Source: Lachnoclostridium sp. An14 (GTDB taxonomy: Bacteria > Bacillota > Clostridia > Lachnospirales > Lachnospiraceae). Taken from it: a DNA stretch of 64,000 nucleotides. Below, piece after piece: positions 18,827 to 27,454 of this stretch. The number at the start of each line of letters is the position of its first letter. Within the stretch, counting starts at the first letter, position 1. Where the stretch lies: the NCBI RefSeq assembly GCF_002160755.1, contig NZ_NFLE01000006.1, positions 62,001 through 126,000 of the forward strand. Reading direction: 5' to 3'. The position numbers were made by a program, and so were the translations under genes. The notes under the pieces are model-generated. The model saw nothing but the letters and a program-made list of their open reading frames with translations. It ran no database searches and was not told where the DNA came from.

Positions 18827-19847
18827 TTTTTCCCTCCCGTTCCGCTAGCTCCCAAATTTGGCCTGCCAGCTTTTTTAAATCAATCGGATTGTGCTCATGA
18901 ATTATGGTCAGATACTCCTCCGGAAACGCCTTCGCGCCTTCCCATGCTCCTAAAATTCCTCCAACCATTGTCGCCACAGTATCTGTATCATCTCCAATAT
19001 TGACAGCTCCAAAAATCCCTTCCAGGGCAGAGCCTCCAGAAGCGGCAATAATTCCAAATACCGCCGGCACCGCTTCTGCCGCCATAAGACCACTTCCTAT
19101 GTAATCTTCTATCCCGCAGATAGCCTCCTTCATTCCGCGACTTGTCATGCCAATCTCCACGGCTTTCTGGATTCTCTTGGCTATCGACGGTCCGCATATT
19201 TCTTTTCCATCTCTGCGTCCGGCCTCATCTCCCTTTACCGCGCCGTATACACCCGCTTTTATAATATCTTCCAGCTTGCTCTCCTTTTTCAGAGCCGCTG
19301 CGGTAGCGGCCGCAACGGCGCAGGCCCCGGACAGCGCAACATTATTATTGTGAGTGACACGGCACATAATCAGCGTATCCTCTATTGCCTGATCCACATT
19401 CCCGCCGGAAAAGAGAGCCAGAGGCGACGCCTTCATTGCAGCCCCGTTCGTCCCCTTCCCATTATCCACAGCGGGGGTAAATGTGGTCTCCTTTTTCTGC
19501 TGTCCCATCATAGTGTGAATAGCCGCTTTAGTCGTAGGCCCGGCAAATCTGGAAAATTGGGGAACATCGTACCACTTTAACAGTGCCTTTTTGGCCACAT
19601 CCTCCGTAGCCACTCCTCCATTTTTCACGATCTCGCAGCAATTTAAGTAAGCAATACTGAAATCATCCGTAATCTGTCCTTTTTCACAGCCATGGGCAAA
19701 TGTATCTTCCGGCGGTGTAAAAAATTTTTTTACATACCCTCCAAAATATTCCTCAATCTGCTCCCTGTTTCGTGTTTCCGTAGCCGCTCCCATAGCGTCG
19801 CCTGCAGCCGCACCTAAAAGACATCCTAAAATTTTGTCATAGTTCAT
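18819..19847 (-). CDS. ADP-ribosylglycohydrolase-family protein (paralogue 2)
   Basis: A 342-residue DraG/ARH family protein, closely similar to paralogue 1 along its whole length (GCLLGAAAGDAMGAATETRN at the start, GQITDDFSIAY, HNNNVALSGACAVAAATAAA, NIGDDTDTVATMVGGILGA). All metal ligands are conserved. It differs from paralogue 1 in the loop around residues 100-120, where substrate-contacting residues may lie (MMGQQKKETTF against ELQGKKAGSDEF). It starts 16 bases after paralogue 3 and overlaps paralogue 1 by 8 bases. Cytoplasmic, no signal peptide. Confidence 0.92.
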   Translation of the reverse strand: MNYDKILGCLLGAAAGDAMGAATETRNREQIEEYFGGYVKKFFTPPEDTFAHGCEKGQITDDFSIAYLNCCEIVKNGGVATEDVAKKALLKWYDVPQFSRFAGPTTKAAIHTMMGQQKKETTFTPAVDNGKGTNGAAMKASPLALFSGGNVDQAIEDTLIMCRVTHNNNVALSGACAVAAATAAALKKESKLEDIIKAGVYGAVKGDEAGRRDGKEICGPSIAKRIQKAVEIGMTSRGMKEAICGIEDYIGSGLMAAEAVPAVFGIIAASGGSALEGIFGAVNIGDDTDTVATMVGGILGAWEGAKAFPEEYLTIIHEHNPIDLKKLAGQIWELAEREGKNV

Positions 19848-19863
19848 GTACTCACCTTCTCAT

Positions 19864-20889
19864 CTACCTTACCGTTACCGTTACATTTTCCATTTGTTCC
19901 GCTAAATCCTCTAAGTCATACCCATTCGCCTCGTTCAGGCGTTTTAACACCCGTTCTGGAAAAACGTCTTTCCCCCGGTATGCTCCCAGTACCGCCCCAA
20001 CAATCGTCGCCATAGTATCCGTATCATTCCCAATATTTGCTGCCGCCTCAATTGCCTGCAGCGCATCTCCTTCCGCGGCTGCCATCAGGCCAAATGATAC
20101 CGGTACAGAATCAGCTGCCATTCCACTGCAATCAAAATATTTCCTCAATATATCCATTGCGTCGCTGACATTTTCCGATGAAATTCCCATTGCTATTGCT
20201 ATTTTAAGCCGTTTTTTCATCGACGGTCCAGCAACCACAGCTCCCCGTTCCCCTATCTTCTCCCCCTTTTCCGCTCCATCCAGTGCATCCTGAAGAATCT
20301 GGTACAGATCATTCCCCTTTAATGCACTGCAGACGGCATTGGCTACCGCGCAGGCCGCTGACATTGCAATGGGATTTCCATGGGTGGGAAAACATATGAT
20401 TTCTGCAATTTTTAAAGTTTTTCCTGTATTTCCTTTTCCCATGCAGGCCACAGGTCCTATTTTCATTGCCCCTCCGTTAGAGGCTCTGCGGTTATCGTTA
20501 ACCGGTTCAAATCCCTTCTGTTCTGTTGCATCAATCCCTCTCAAACGATTAATAAATTTCTTTGATGTAGGCCCTGCGAACTGCTCTAAAAACCTTTCGT
20601 TTTTCGCCCATTCCAGCAATGCCTGCTTTGCCACCTCCTCATTTACACGGCCTTCAGCCTTTAATATTTCCTGTATAGTGACATATGCCATACTGAAATC
20701 ATCCGTTACCTGTCCCGCCGCATTCCCTCTTGCAAAAACATCCTCTGGAGGCGCCAGGAATTCCTGCACATATCCCCATTTCTCAAAAATCTGTTCCCTT
20801 GTCCGATTTTCCGTCGGCGCTCCCAAAGCATCCCCATAGGCAGCTCCGATCAGACAGCCGGCAATACGGTCTTTCAACGAAATTTCCAT
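19864..20889 (-). CDS. ADP-ribosylglycohydrolase-family protein (paralogue 3, first gene of operon)
   Basis: A 341-residue DraG/ARH protein, the most diverged of the three: GCLIGAAYGDALGAPTENRT at the start, GQVTDDFSMAY, and NIGNDTDTMATIVGAVLGAY near residue 285 keep all metal ligands. The central motif is HGNPIAMSAACAVANAV instead of the HNNN-x-ALSGA form of the other two. Change of the Asn trio to Gly-Asn-Pro next to the active site suggests a different substrate. It is promoter-proximal, with GGGGAAG about ten bases before the ATG, and is divergent from the DeoR gene. Confidence 0.92.
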   Translation of the reverse strand: MEISLKDRIAGCLIGAAYGDALGAPTENRTREQIFEKWGYVQEFLAPPEDVFARGNAAGQVTDDFSMAYVTIQEILKAEGRVNEEVAKQALLEWAKNERFLEQFAGPTSKKFINRLRGIDATEQKGFEPVNDNRRASNGGAMKIGPVACMGKGNTGKTLKIAEIICFPTHGNPIAMSAACAVANAVCSALKGNDLYQILQDALDGAEKGEKIGERGAVVAGPSMKKRLKIAIAMGISSENVSDAMDILRKYFDCSGMAADSVPVSFGLMAAAEGDALQAIEAAANIGNDTDTMATIVGAVLGAYRGKDVFPERVLKRLNEANGYDLEDLAEQMENVTVTVR

Positions 20890-20928
20890 TTTTCTTTTTC
20901 TTCCCCTGTTTTCTTTCCATCCGTTTTC

Positions 20929-20937
20929 TGCTACAAT
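20929..20937 (+). promoter_or_regulatory. probable extended -10 promoter of deoR-type regulator gene
   Basis: TGCTACAAT, an extended -10, 48 bases before the ATG at 20985. The 95 bases between this gene and the divergent hydrolase operon must hold the operon promoter and operator as well. I saw TTGTTC and TAGATT on the minus strand with poor spacing (19), so the operon promoter is not assigned. Confidence 0.45.
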
Positions 20938-20984
20938 CTAAACCAAACCAAAATTCGTAGAACAACGGCAGAATGGAGATTATA

Positions 20985-21755
20985 ATGAATAAAAATAGTC
21001 GTTTAAAGCAAATAGAACTGGCTCTCAATCTGTACGGCTCTGTAGACGTCTGTTCCCTAAGCACGGATTTAGGGACTTCTGAAATGACCATTCGCAGAGA
21101 CCTTGCGACTCTTGCCGATCAGGGGAAAGCAATCCGCATCCATGGCGGCGCCATCCTTCCCACAGAGCACTACATAAACGGGATCAACATGGATTCCCGG
21201 TCCACGCTCCACATAAACGAGAAGAAAGCCATTGCTCAGGAGGCTGTGAAATATATACGCTCCGGCGACAATATTTTCATTGATGACAGCTCTACAGTCT
21301 CAGTCATTGCTGATTTTATCCCTCATAATCAGCAGCTGATTATCACTACAACTTCCATGAAAACCACTCTGCGCTTTAATGAGTTTCCGAATATTGATGT
21401 GATATGTCTTGGCGGAAAGGTAAGTAAATCCACACAGTCAGCTACTGGTCCTATTACCACCGACCTGATCAGCACCATGCACTTTAAAACTGCCTTTTTA
21501 GGAATCCCGTGTATCTCTGAAAACGGTATTCTATCGACCAGCTCTTTTGACGAATACAGCATCAAAAAAGCAGTGATTGCCCATTCTTCACAAGTCATCC
21601 TGCTGGCAGACAGTTCAAAAATCCGCACGCCTCAATATTTGAGTCTGGCTGATTCCAAAGACTTATCCCGGATTATCACAGACTGCAATGCGCCAAAATC
21701 TTTTGTGGAACACTGTCATAACCATAATATCCCTCTGTCTGTTGTTCCTTTTTAG
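20985..21755 (+). CDS. DeoR-family transcriptional regulator
   Basis: A 256-residue regulator. The N-terminal DeoR helix-turn-helix has STDLGTSEMTIRRDLATLAD near residue 28 followed by IRIHGGAI, and the C-terminal DeoRC sensor domain (KKAIAQEAVKYIRSGDNIFI near 80, VICLGGKVSK near 140, SSFDEYSIKKAVI near 185) resembles phosphosugar-sensing folds. DeoR regulators usually repress sugar or nucleoside catabolism and release DNA on binding a phosphorylated intermediate. Divergent to the hydrolase/kinase/ABC operon, so it very likely controls it; the kinase product is a natural candidate inducer. ATG 20985 is chosen over 20973 because GGAG lies just upstream. Confidence 0.9.
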   Translation: MNKNSRLKQIELALNLYGSVDVCSLSTDLGTSEMTIRRDLATLADQGKAIRIHGGAILPTEHYINGINMDSRSTLHINEKKAIAQEAVKYIRSGDNIFIDDSSTVSVIADFIPHNQQLIITTTSMKTTLRFNEFPNIDVICLGGKVSKSTQSATGPITTDLISTMHFKTAFLGIPCISENGILSTSSFDEYSIKKAVIAHSSQVILLADSSKIRTPQYLSLADSKDLSRIITDCNAPKSFVEHCHNHNIPLSVVPF

Positions 21756-22152
21756 TTTGTTTATGTTTTGATTATAACATTTTTATTTTTAAATTCAATG
21801 CAAATTTTGTATATTATAGCCAATAATTCTGTAAATTTAGCAGTATAATTATATAATTTGTATAATTCTTGTGTGATTTTTTATTTATTTTATAATACAT
21901 TTTCATTTTTAAAGGACGTCAATGTTTATTCAAACATTTTCGATCATATTTTTCTACAAACAGAAATGTACATTTGCGCAGAAACACCGCTGCGCCAACA
22001 GTCATCTTCTTTCTCGCGCAGTGTTTCTCTAACAGAGGCTTTCCTGCCACAGAAAGCATTGTTCCTATAACAGCAAAGAAAACAGGCATTTCATCCCTTA
22101 AACGGCAGTCCTCTCTGTGGTATACACTCCCGTAGTCCTGATATTTCATAAC
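21756..22152. other. AT-rich intergenic region with a degenerate inverted repeat
   Basis: No supported gene. The first 150 bases are very AT-rich; a weak hairpin ATGTT...AACAT followed by TTTTTATTTTT (about 21768-21792) may end the DeoR transcript. At 21980-22028 the arms AGAAACAC(CGC)TGCGC and GCGCAGTGTTTCT form a 13-base inverted repeat with a 3-base bulge, followed by CAGAGGCTTTCCTG and TTCCTATA. These resemble the dispersed intergenic element at 7260-7332 and the palindrome at 37974-38030. Confidence 0.5.
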
Positions 22153-22180
22153 AAAAAACGCCGGTTCCACTCCGGCGCCT
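22153..22180 (-). terminator. second minus-strand terminator downstream of the amidohydrolase operon
   Basis: On the minus strand CGCCGG, 7-base loop, CCGGCG then TTTTTT. It backs up the terminator at 22229-22307. Confidence 0.7.
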
Positions 22181-22228
22181 CAAAAAAATCAAACAAGCTC
22201 TGCTGTATCTTTTCCTGGATCAAATAAA

Positions 22229-22307
22229 CAAAAAACAGGCCCACCCCAGCACCCCCTCCAGGAGCATTTCTCCGCTCCCGCCGCGATGCCAGGCCAGGCC
22301 TGTTTCC
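22229..22307 (-). terminator. terminator of amino acid ABC/amidohydrolase operon
   Basis: On the minus strand AAACAGGCC and GGCCTGTTTTTTG pair around a GC-rich internal sequence that can fold itself. It lies about 90 bases after the amidohydrolase stop. Confidence 0.65.
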
Positions 22308-22350
22308 CATTTACATCAAATTCACATCACATTTATCACATTTCTATCCG

Positions 22351-22386
22351 CACAAATCGCGCAAATCACGCAAACCGCACATATCT
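22351..22386. repeat. four 9-base tandem repeats
   Basis: CACAAATCG, CGCAAATCA, CGCAAACCG and CACATATCT follow each other directly, just after the amidohydrolase stop. Similar ACATTTATC-like units precede them. Function unknown. Confidence 0.5.
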
Positions 22387-22397
22387 CCCAACGCCGC

Positions 22398-23849
22398 CTA
22401 CTGTCCCGGAATCACCGGCACTGCATCCTTGGGAACGGGGCAGTAATAGCCGCCCTTGGTCTTTTTCTCAAACTCTGCCTTCGCTGCCTTAAGCACCTCC
22501 GGTTTCTCGTACAGGTCCATGGCAGCAGCAGCCAGCACCTTTCCGGCGGTGATCACGCTCTTGTGGCCGATGGAGGTATGGCCGCAGGATACGTTCTGCC
22601 AGCTGTGTCCCGGAGATTGGGACACGAAGGAGGAAACATTGATCTGGGCGGTGGGGGTGAGCCAGCTCACGTCGCCCACGTCCGTAGATCCGGCCCGCTG
22701 CCGGTCGCTGTAGTGATAGGGGATCAGGAAATCGTTCATGGCTCTCGTGCCGTGCTCCGATTTCTCATCCACAAACTGGGCGATGGCCTCGTCCTCGTCA
22801 CAGGCCGAACCCGGCAGGCTGTCGGACTTCACCTCGATGGACGCCATCAGCTTTTTCGCGTAATCCATCTCCTCATCGGTGTATGTGGGGACGCCCACCT
22901 CGTTAAAGTTGTCCCACAAAAGCTGCTCTAAGGCCCGGTTGGGAACGGTGTTGGAACAGCCGTCGATAAACTGCTGGCGCACCTCCGTCTCCGTCATCAT
23001 AGCCGCGGCCTGGGCGATTTTGTCCACCCGGGCCTGGAGAGCCAGGGCGTCCTTCGCCAGCTTGGAGCGCACCATGTAGAGCACTCTGGCATGGGGCTGC
23101 ACCACGTTGGGGGAATTTCCGCCGGCGTCGGTGATGGCGTAGTGAATCCTGGCGGAATCCGGCATATGCTCTCTCAAAAACTGCACGCCCATGTTCATAA
23201 TCTCCACCGCGTCCAGGGCGGACCGGCCAAATTCCGGAGCGCCGGAAGCGTGGGAGGCGATTCCCTTGAAAATGTACTCCGTCTGAATGCAGGTGTTGCA
23301 GGTTCCGCTGGTCACCTGGTTCACATCAGACGGATGCCAGGTGAGGGCGGCATCCAGCTCTTTCCAAACGCCGTCTCTGGCCATAAACGCCTTGGAGGCG
23401 CCGCCTTCCTCGCCGGGGCAGCCGTAAAAAATCACGGTGCCGTGGCCTTCTCCCTGTTTCTCCAGGTACTTCTTTACGGCAAACGCGGCCGCCATGGAAC
23501 CGGCGCCCAGCATATTGTGGCCGCAGCCGTGGCCGCAGCCGTCCTTTACCAGCTCCTCCCGCTCTGTAGCCCCCGCCTTCTGGGAAAGGCCGGACAGGGC
23601 GTCATACTCTGCCAGAATGCCGATCACCGGCTTTCCGGAGCCGTAAGAGGCCTTAAAAGCCGTCTCAATGCCCGCCACCGGCGTTTCCACCTGGAACCCT
23701 TCTTCCTTTAACACCTGGCAATACAGTTTCGCGGACTGAAACTCCATGAGGGACAGCTCCGCGTACTCCCATACCTTGTCGGATACGTTTGTAATTACGT
23801 CCTTCTTCTCGTCAATGTAATCCAGACATTCCTTTTTTATCGTTTCCAT
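22398..23849 (-). CDS. M20-family amidohydrolase, AbgB-like
   Basis: A 483-residue zinc-dependent hydrolase of the M20D group, most like p-aminobenzoyl-glutamate hydrolase subunit B. Metal-binding motifs are ILAEYDALSG near residue 78, GCGHGCGHNMLGAGS near 105, FYGCPGEEGG near 140 and WHPSD near 172; the C-terminal metal His sits in VSCGHTSIGHKS near 430. These enzymes cleave N-acylated amino acids or small peptides. It is the last gene of the ABC operon, 18 bases after the ATPase gene, which suggests that its substrate is what the transporter brings in. Start preceded by GGAGAGG. Confidence 0.88.
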   Translation of the reverse strand: METIKKECLDYIDEKKDVITNVSDKVWEYAELSLMEFQSAKLYCQVLKEEGFQVETPVAGIETAFKASYGSGKPVIGILAEYDALSGLSQKAGATEREELVKDGCGHGCGHNMLGAGSMAAAFAVKKYLEKQGEGHGTVIFYGCPGEEGGASKAFMARDGVWKELDAALTWHPSDVNQVTSGTCNTCIQTEYIFKGIASHASGAPEFGRSALDAVEIMNMGVQFLREHMPDSARIHYAITDAGGNSPNVVQPHARVLYMVRSKLAKDALALQARVDKIAQAAAMMTETEVRQQFIDGCSNTVPNRALEQLLWDNFNEVGVPTYTDEEMDYAKKLMASIEVKSDSLPGSACDEDEAIAQFVDEKSEHGTRAMNDFLIPYHYSDRQRAGSTDVGDVSWLTPTAQINVSSFVSQSPGHSWQNVSCGHTSIGHKSVITAGKVLAAAAMDLYEKPEVLKAAKAEFEKKTKGGYYCPVPKDAVPVIPGQ

Positions 23850-23867
23850 ACCTCTCCTCCCGGCGCC

Positions 23868-24608
23868 CTAGTAGAGCACCTTACCAAGAAATTCCTTCGT
23901 TCTCGGATTCTGGGGATTGCCGAAAATTTCCTCCGGCGTGCCCTTTTCCGCGATGATTCCGCCGTCCATAAAGAATACCCGGTCGGAAACCTCTCTGGCA
24001 AAGCCCATCTCATGGGTCACGATCACCGTGGTCATACCGGTCTTTACCAACTCCTTAATAACGGCCAGCACCTCGCCTACCATCTCCGGATCCAGGGCGG
24101 AAGTAGGCTCGTCAAAAAGCATCACGTCCGGCTCCATCGCCAGAGCGCGGACAATGGCCAGACGCTGTTTCTGACCGCCGGAAAGGCGCTTGGGGTACTC
24201 GTCGATCTTGTCTAACAGGCCCACGCGGTTTAACAGGTCTTTCGCCATCTCGTCCGCGTCCTTCTGGGACTTTTTGCCCAAAAGCACAGGAGCCATGGTG
24301 ATGTTCTTTCCCACAGTCATGTTAGGGAATACGTTAAAATGCTGGAACACCATTCCCATCTTCTGGCGGTGCACATTGATGTCCACCTTCTTGTCGGTGA
24401 TGTCCACCCCTTCAAAATAAATCTTTCCCTCGTCCGGGATCTCCAACAGGTTTAAACACCGCAGAAACGTACTCTTTCCGCCGCCGGACGGGCCAATCAC
24501 GGACACCACCTCTCCCTGGGTGATGTGCTCCGTCACGCCCTTTAACACGTGAAGGTCTCCAAACCGTTTATGTAAATTTTCTACTTTCAGCAGTTCCATA
24601 TCAGTCAC
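23868..24608 (-). CDS. polar amino acid ABC transporter ATPase (GlnQ type)
   Basis: A 246-residue ATPase: Walker [12 protein letters not shown] near residue 37, signature [19 protein letters not shown] near 140, Walker [15 protein letters not shown] near 163, H-loop [11 protein letters not shown] near 197. The GPSGGGKST form and the [10 protein letters not shown] segment are typical of polar amino acid importers (PAAT family). It overlaps the permease gene by 8 bases. Partner of the permease and lipoprotein upstream. Confidence 0.94.
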   Translation of the reverse strand: MTDMELLKVENLHKRFGDLHVLKGVTEHITQGEVVSVIGPSGGGKSTFLRCLNLLEIPDEGKIYFEGVDITDKKVDINVHRQKMGMVFQHFNVFPNMTVGKNITMAPVLLGKKSQKDADEMAKDLLNRVGLLDKIDEYPKRLSGGQKQRLAIVRALAMEPDVMLFDEPTSALDPEMVGEVLAVIKELVKTGMTTVIVTHEMGFAREVSDRVFFMDGGIIAEKGTPEEIFGNPQNPRTKEFLGKVLY

Positions 24609-25281
24609 CTGCGCTCATCCTCCTTTCCATGGCCAGCACGCACTTGGACAGGCCAAAGGTCACCACAAAGTAAATCACGCCCACAATGATCAGCGGCTCA
24701 ATCGTCAGATAGAGGGCGCCGGAGATGGTCTTATACTGGGTCATCAGCTCTCCCACAAAGAAGGTGGATGCCAGGGAAGTCTCCTTGATCATGGTTACAA
24801 ACTCGTTGCACAGGGCCGGAAGAATGTTTTTCACGGCCTGGGGCAGCACCACGTGGATCATGGCCTGACGGCTGTTTAAGCCCAGGCTGCGGGCCGCCTC
24901 CGTCTGTCCCTTATCCACCGCCTGGATGCCGGCGCGGATGATCTCAGAAACGTAGGCCGCGGAGTTTAAGCACAGGGCGATGGTAATACACGTAAATTTG
25001 CTGGGCTCCCAGAAATACAGAAGGTCTGGCAGCAGGAAGTAGAAAAAGTACAGCTGCAGCAGCAGAGGCGTGCCGCGGACGATTTCCACAAAAATGCCCA
25101 CAATCGCCGACAGGGGGCGTACATTTCCCACCTTCCACTTGCTCATTCTCATCAGAGACATGAAAAAGCCGATCACGCAGCCGGCCAGCACGGTAATCAG
25201 GCTTAACAGCAGCGTAAATTCAAGACCGGTCAGGAACAGGTTCCAATACCCGTTCCAGACCTTCACAATATTATTGATCAC
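24601..25281 (-). CDS. polar amino acid ABC transporter permease
   Basis: A 226-residue PAAT-family permease with five membrane segments. The conserved EAA loop [20 protein letters not shown] lies near residues 130-150, and [20 protein letters not shown] near 66 is typical of HisM/GlnP permeases. It lies 31 bases after the binding-protein gene and overlaps the ATPase by 8. One permease gene only, so the channel should be a homodimer. Confidence 0.94.
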   Translation of the reverse strand: MINNIVKVWNGYWNLFLTGLEFTLLLSLITVLAGCVIGFFMSLMRMSKWKVGNVRPLSAIVGIFVEIVRGTPLLLQLYFFYFLLPDLLYFWEPSKFTCITIALCLNSAAYVSEIIRAGIQAVDKGQTEAARSLGLNSRQAMIHVVLPQAVKNILPALCNEFVTMIKETSLASTFFVGELMTQYKTISGALYLTIEPLIIVGVIYFVVTFGLSKCVLAMERRMSAGD

Positions 25282-25312
25282 GGAAATTTCCTCCTTTTAC
25301 CGCTCTTACGGA

Positions 25313-26140
25313 CTACTGGGTGGACAGTCCCAGGGCGTTGGCCTGCTCTACGGCCTCATCCCACCACTGCTTGTAAAGTCCCTGCTCCATCACGTCGTCG
25401 ATGATCTTGTTGACCTCCGCCAGCAGCTCATCCTGGCCCTTGGTGACAGCGGCCACGTTTCCGCTGGATTCGTAGTCAAAATAGAAATCTGCCATGGCAA
25501 GCTCCGGATAGTTCTGCACGTAGGACTCACCTACAGCGTCCGCCACAGCCAGAGCGTCGATCTTTCCGGTGGTCAGCATCATAATTCCGTCGTTGATATT
25601 GGTCAGGGTTTCCATCTGGGTGTCATCCGGCAGCTGCTCTGTCACCAGGTTCTGCTGTAAGGCGCCGTTCTGGGCTCCCACCTTCTTGCCGGCGAAATCC
25701 TCTGCTGTCTGGTACTGGCTGGCATACTCCTTCAGAACCAGCAGGCCCTGATCCTTGCCGTCGGAGCTCTCCGCCTTATAGTAATTGGAAAGGCCCATGT
25801 TCTCCTCCCTGGCCGGGGTTTTCGCGAATCCGGAAAGGGCAATGTCCACCTTGCCGGTACTGATCGCTGCCTCTACAGCGGAGAAATCCATGGCCTCAAT
25901 CTGCAGCTCCACTCCCAGCTGCTCCGCGATATATTTTCCAAGCTCGATCTCGCTGCCCAGGTATACGGTCTCGCCGGTGCTCACATCCTGGAACTCATAG
26001 GGGGCAAAATCCGGGCTGGTCGCCATCACCAGCACGCCCTTTTCCTTGATCATCTCCAGCTTGTTTTCTTCCTTTTTGCCGCAGCCAACCGCTGCCGCGA
26101 ACACCAATCCCATCATTCCTATCACAAATGCCTTTTTCAT
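25313..26140 (-). CDS. polar amino acid ABC transporter binding lipoprotein
   Basis: A 275-residue solute-binding protein (SBP_bac_3 type). Lipoprotein signal with lipobox AAVGC and Cys20. The mature part begins with a typical [17 protein letters not shown] motif and has [20 protein letters not shown] near 80 and [13 protein letters not shown] near 175. The open frame runs to 26176, but ATG 26140 has GAGGAGG seven bases upstream and starts the signal peptide correctly. Amino acid or acyl-amino acid ligand; the exact one is unknown. Confidence 0.92.
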   Translation of the reverse strand: MKKAFVIGMMGLVFAAAVGCGKKEENKLEMIKEKGVLVMATSPDFAPYEFQDVSTGETVYLGSEIELGKYIAEQLGVELQIEAMDFSAVEAAISTGKVDIALSGFAKTPAREENMGLSNYYKAESSDGKDQGLLVLKEYASQYQTAEDFAGKKVGAQNGALQQNLVTEQLPDDTQMETLTNINDGIMMLTTGKIDALAVADAVGESYVQNYPELAMADFYFDYESSGNVAAVTKGQDELLAEVNKIIDDVMEQGLYKQWWDEAVEQANALGLSTQ

Positions 26141-26188
26141 ATAAATCCTCCTCACAAGCGCAGTCGCGCGTTCCATTTTCTTTTATAC

Positions 26189-26217
26189 ACTATACTGTAT
26201 AATTATGTGTTTGTAAA
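26189..26217 (-). promoter_or_regulatory. promoter of the amino acid ABC/amidohydrolase operon
   Basis: On the minus strand TTTACA (26212-26217), 17-base spacer, TATAGT (26189-26194), about 50 bases before the lipoprotein start. Confidence 0.65.
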
Positions 26218-26363
26218 TAGCTATAGTATCTAATTATATTTTGTATTTTCAATATTAAATTAGTAAAACTGCTGTATTTTACTGATTTTTTTGTTTTGAG
26301 GCTCAATATTTATACGTTTTAAATGTATATATTTACATACATTCCGGAAAATCTGCCTTGTAT

Positions 26364-26386
26364 TTGCCCTGATTATCCATTAGAAT
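26364..26386 (+). promoter_or_regulatory. promoter of the LysR-type regulator gene
   Basis: TTGTAT (26358-26363), 17-base spacer, TAGAAT (26381-26386), 30 bases before the ATG. The intergenic AT-rich stretch between the two divergent promoters (about 26218-26357) is where LysR binding sites would lie; no clear dyad was identified. Confidence 0.6.
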
Positions 26387-26416
26387 AGAAAAGATGAGTA
26401 CAAAGGAGGCGTTTCC

Positions 26417-27331
26417 ATGGACCTAAGGCAGTTGGAATATATTATCAAAATCGCAGATGAAAACAGCATCACCAAGGCGGCAGAACGCCTCTATATCACT
26501 CAGTCCGGCCTGAACCAGCAGCTTTTAAAGCTAGAGGCGGAGCTGGGGATCCAGCTGTTCCACCGGTCCAAGAATGACTTCCGGCTGACGGAGGCAGGAC
26601 ACATCTATGTATCCTACGCCAGAAAAATCCTGCAGCTCAAGCAGGAGGCCTACAACATTTTAAACGATATGGCCGACAATAAAATCGGCACTCTGCGGGT
26701 GGGACTGACGCCGGAGCGGGGAATTCCCATGTTTATGGACATTTACCCCGCCTTCTACGCCAAGTACCCCAACATTACCATCGAGCCGCTGGAGGTGGGC
26801 GTCAAGGAGCAGCTCTCCCGCATTTCCAAAGGGTATCTGGATCTGGGTTTCGTCACCATCACCGAGCGGGACCGCAATACGTATGAGTATATTCACGTAC
26901 TGTCGGAGGATCTGGTGTTAGCCATCCCCAGGAGCCATCCCATGGCGTCACTGGCTGCCGCCCCCGGAGAGCCCTACACGGAGATCAGTCTGGACTATTT
27001 CAAAAAGGACCGTTTTGTACTGATGACCAGGGGATCTACCATGAGAAACCTGATCAATCCCCTGTTCAAGGCCGCCGGCTATTCTCCGAACGTGCTGTTT
27101 GAATCCGCCAGCAACTTTACCCTCCGCTCCATTGTAAAACGGAGGATCGGCTGCACCATTCTTCCCGCCATTTACGCCTGTCCCGACGACGAGATCGCCT
27201 ATTTTTACCTGCCGTCCCGCCCTTCCTGGGAGCTGTCGGCAGTGTATAAGAAGGGATCCTACCAGATGCGGGCGGCCAGGGATTTTATCCAGCTGGCGCA
27301 GGAGTATTGGCAGCTGCATCCTTACATATAA
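26417..27331 (+). CDS. LysR-family transcriptional regulator
   Basis: A 304-residue LTTR. N-terminal helix-turn-helix MDLRQLEYIIKIADENSITK with AAERLYITQSGLNQQLLKLE, then the dimer helix, then a C-terminal sensor domain (GTLRVGLTPERG near residue 92). Note SQSGLNQQL where the usual motif is SQPALSxQI. Divergent from the polar amino acid ABC/M20 operon and thus its likely activator. GGAGG precedes the ATG. Confidence 0.93.
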   Translation: MDLRQLEYIIKIADENSITKAAERLYITQSGLNQQLLKLEAELGIQLFHRSKNDFRLTEAGHIYVSYARKILQLKQEAYNILNDMADNKIGTLRVGLTPERGIPMFMDIYPAFYAKYPNITIEPLEVGVKEQLSRISKGYLDLGFVTITERDRNTYEYIHVLSEDLVLAIPRSHPMASLAAAPGEPYTEISLDYFKKDRFVLMTRGSTMRNLINPLFKAAGYSPNVLFESASNFTLRSIVKRRIGCTILPAIYACPDDEIAYFYLPSRPSWELSAVYKKGSYQMRAARDFIQLAQEYWQLHPYI

Positions 27332-27387
27332 TCTGAAAATGACCTTACGGCACCCGAAAAGCGCGGGCTGCCAGGCGCACACCGCGC

Positions 27388-27432
27388 AAAAAGGCGCTGC
27401 ACAGCGGAACCCCCACTGGCAGCGCCTTTTTT
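27388..27432. terminator. bidirectional terminator between lysR and the Bax inhibitor-1 gene
   Basis: Perfect arms AAAAGGCGCTGC and GCAGCGCCTTTT with A5 and T6 flanks. Confidence 0.88.
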
Positions 27433-27454
27433 GTCTCTTTTTATTTTGTCCTGC

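Noticed and set aside
21919-22170. Minus-strand open frame of 83 codons after the DeoR gene
   Set aside because: It starts at a non-ATG codon inside a terminator hairpin, has no ribosome binding site and runs through the degenerate inverted repeat; no domain resemblance.
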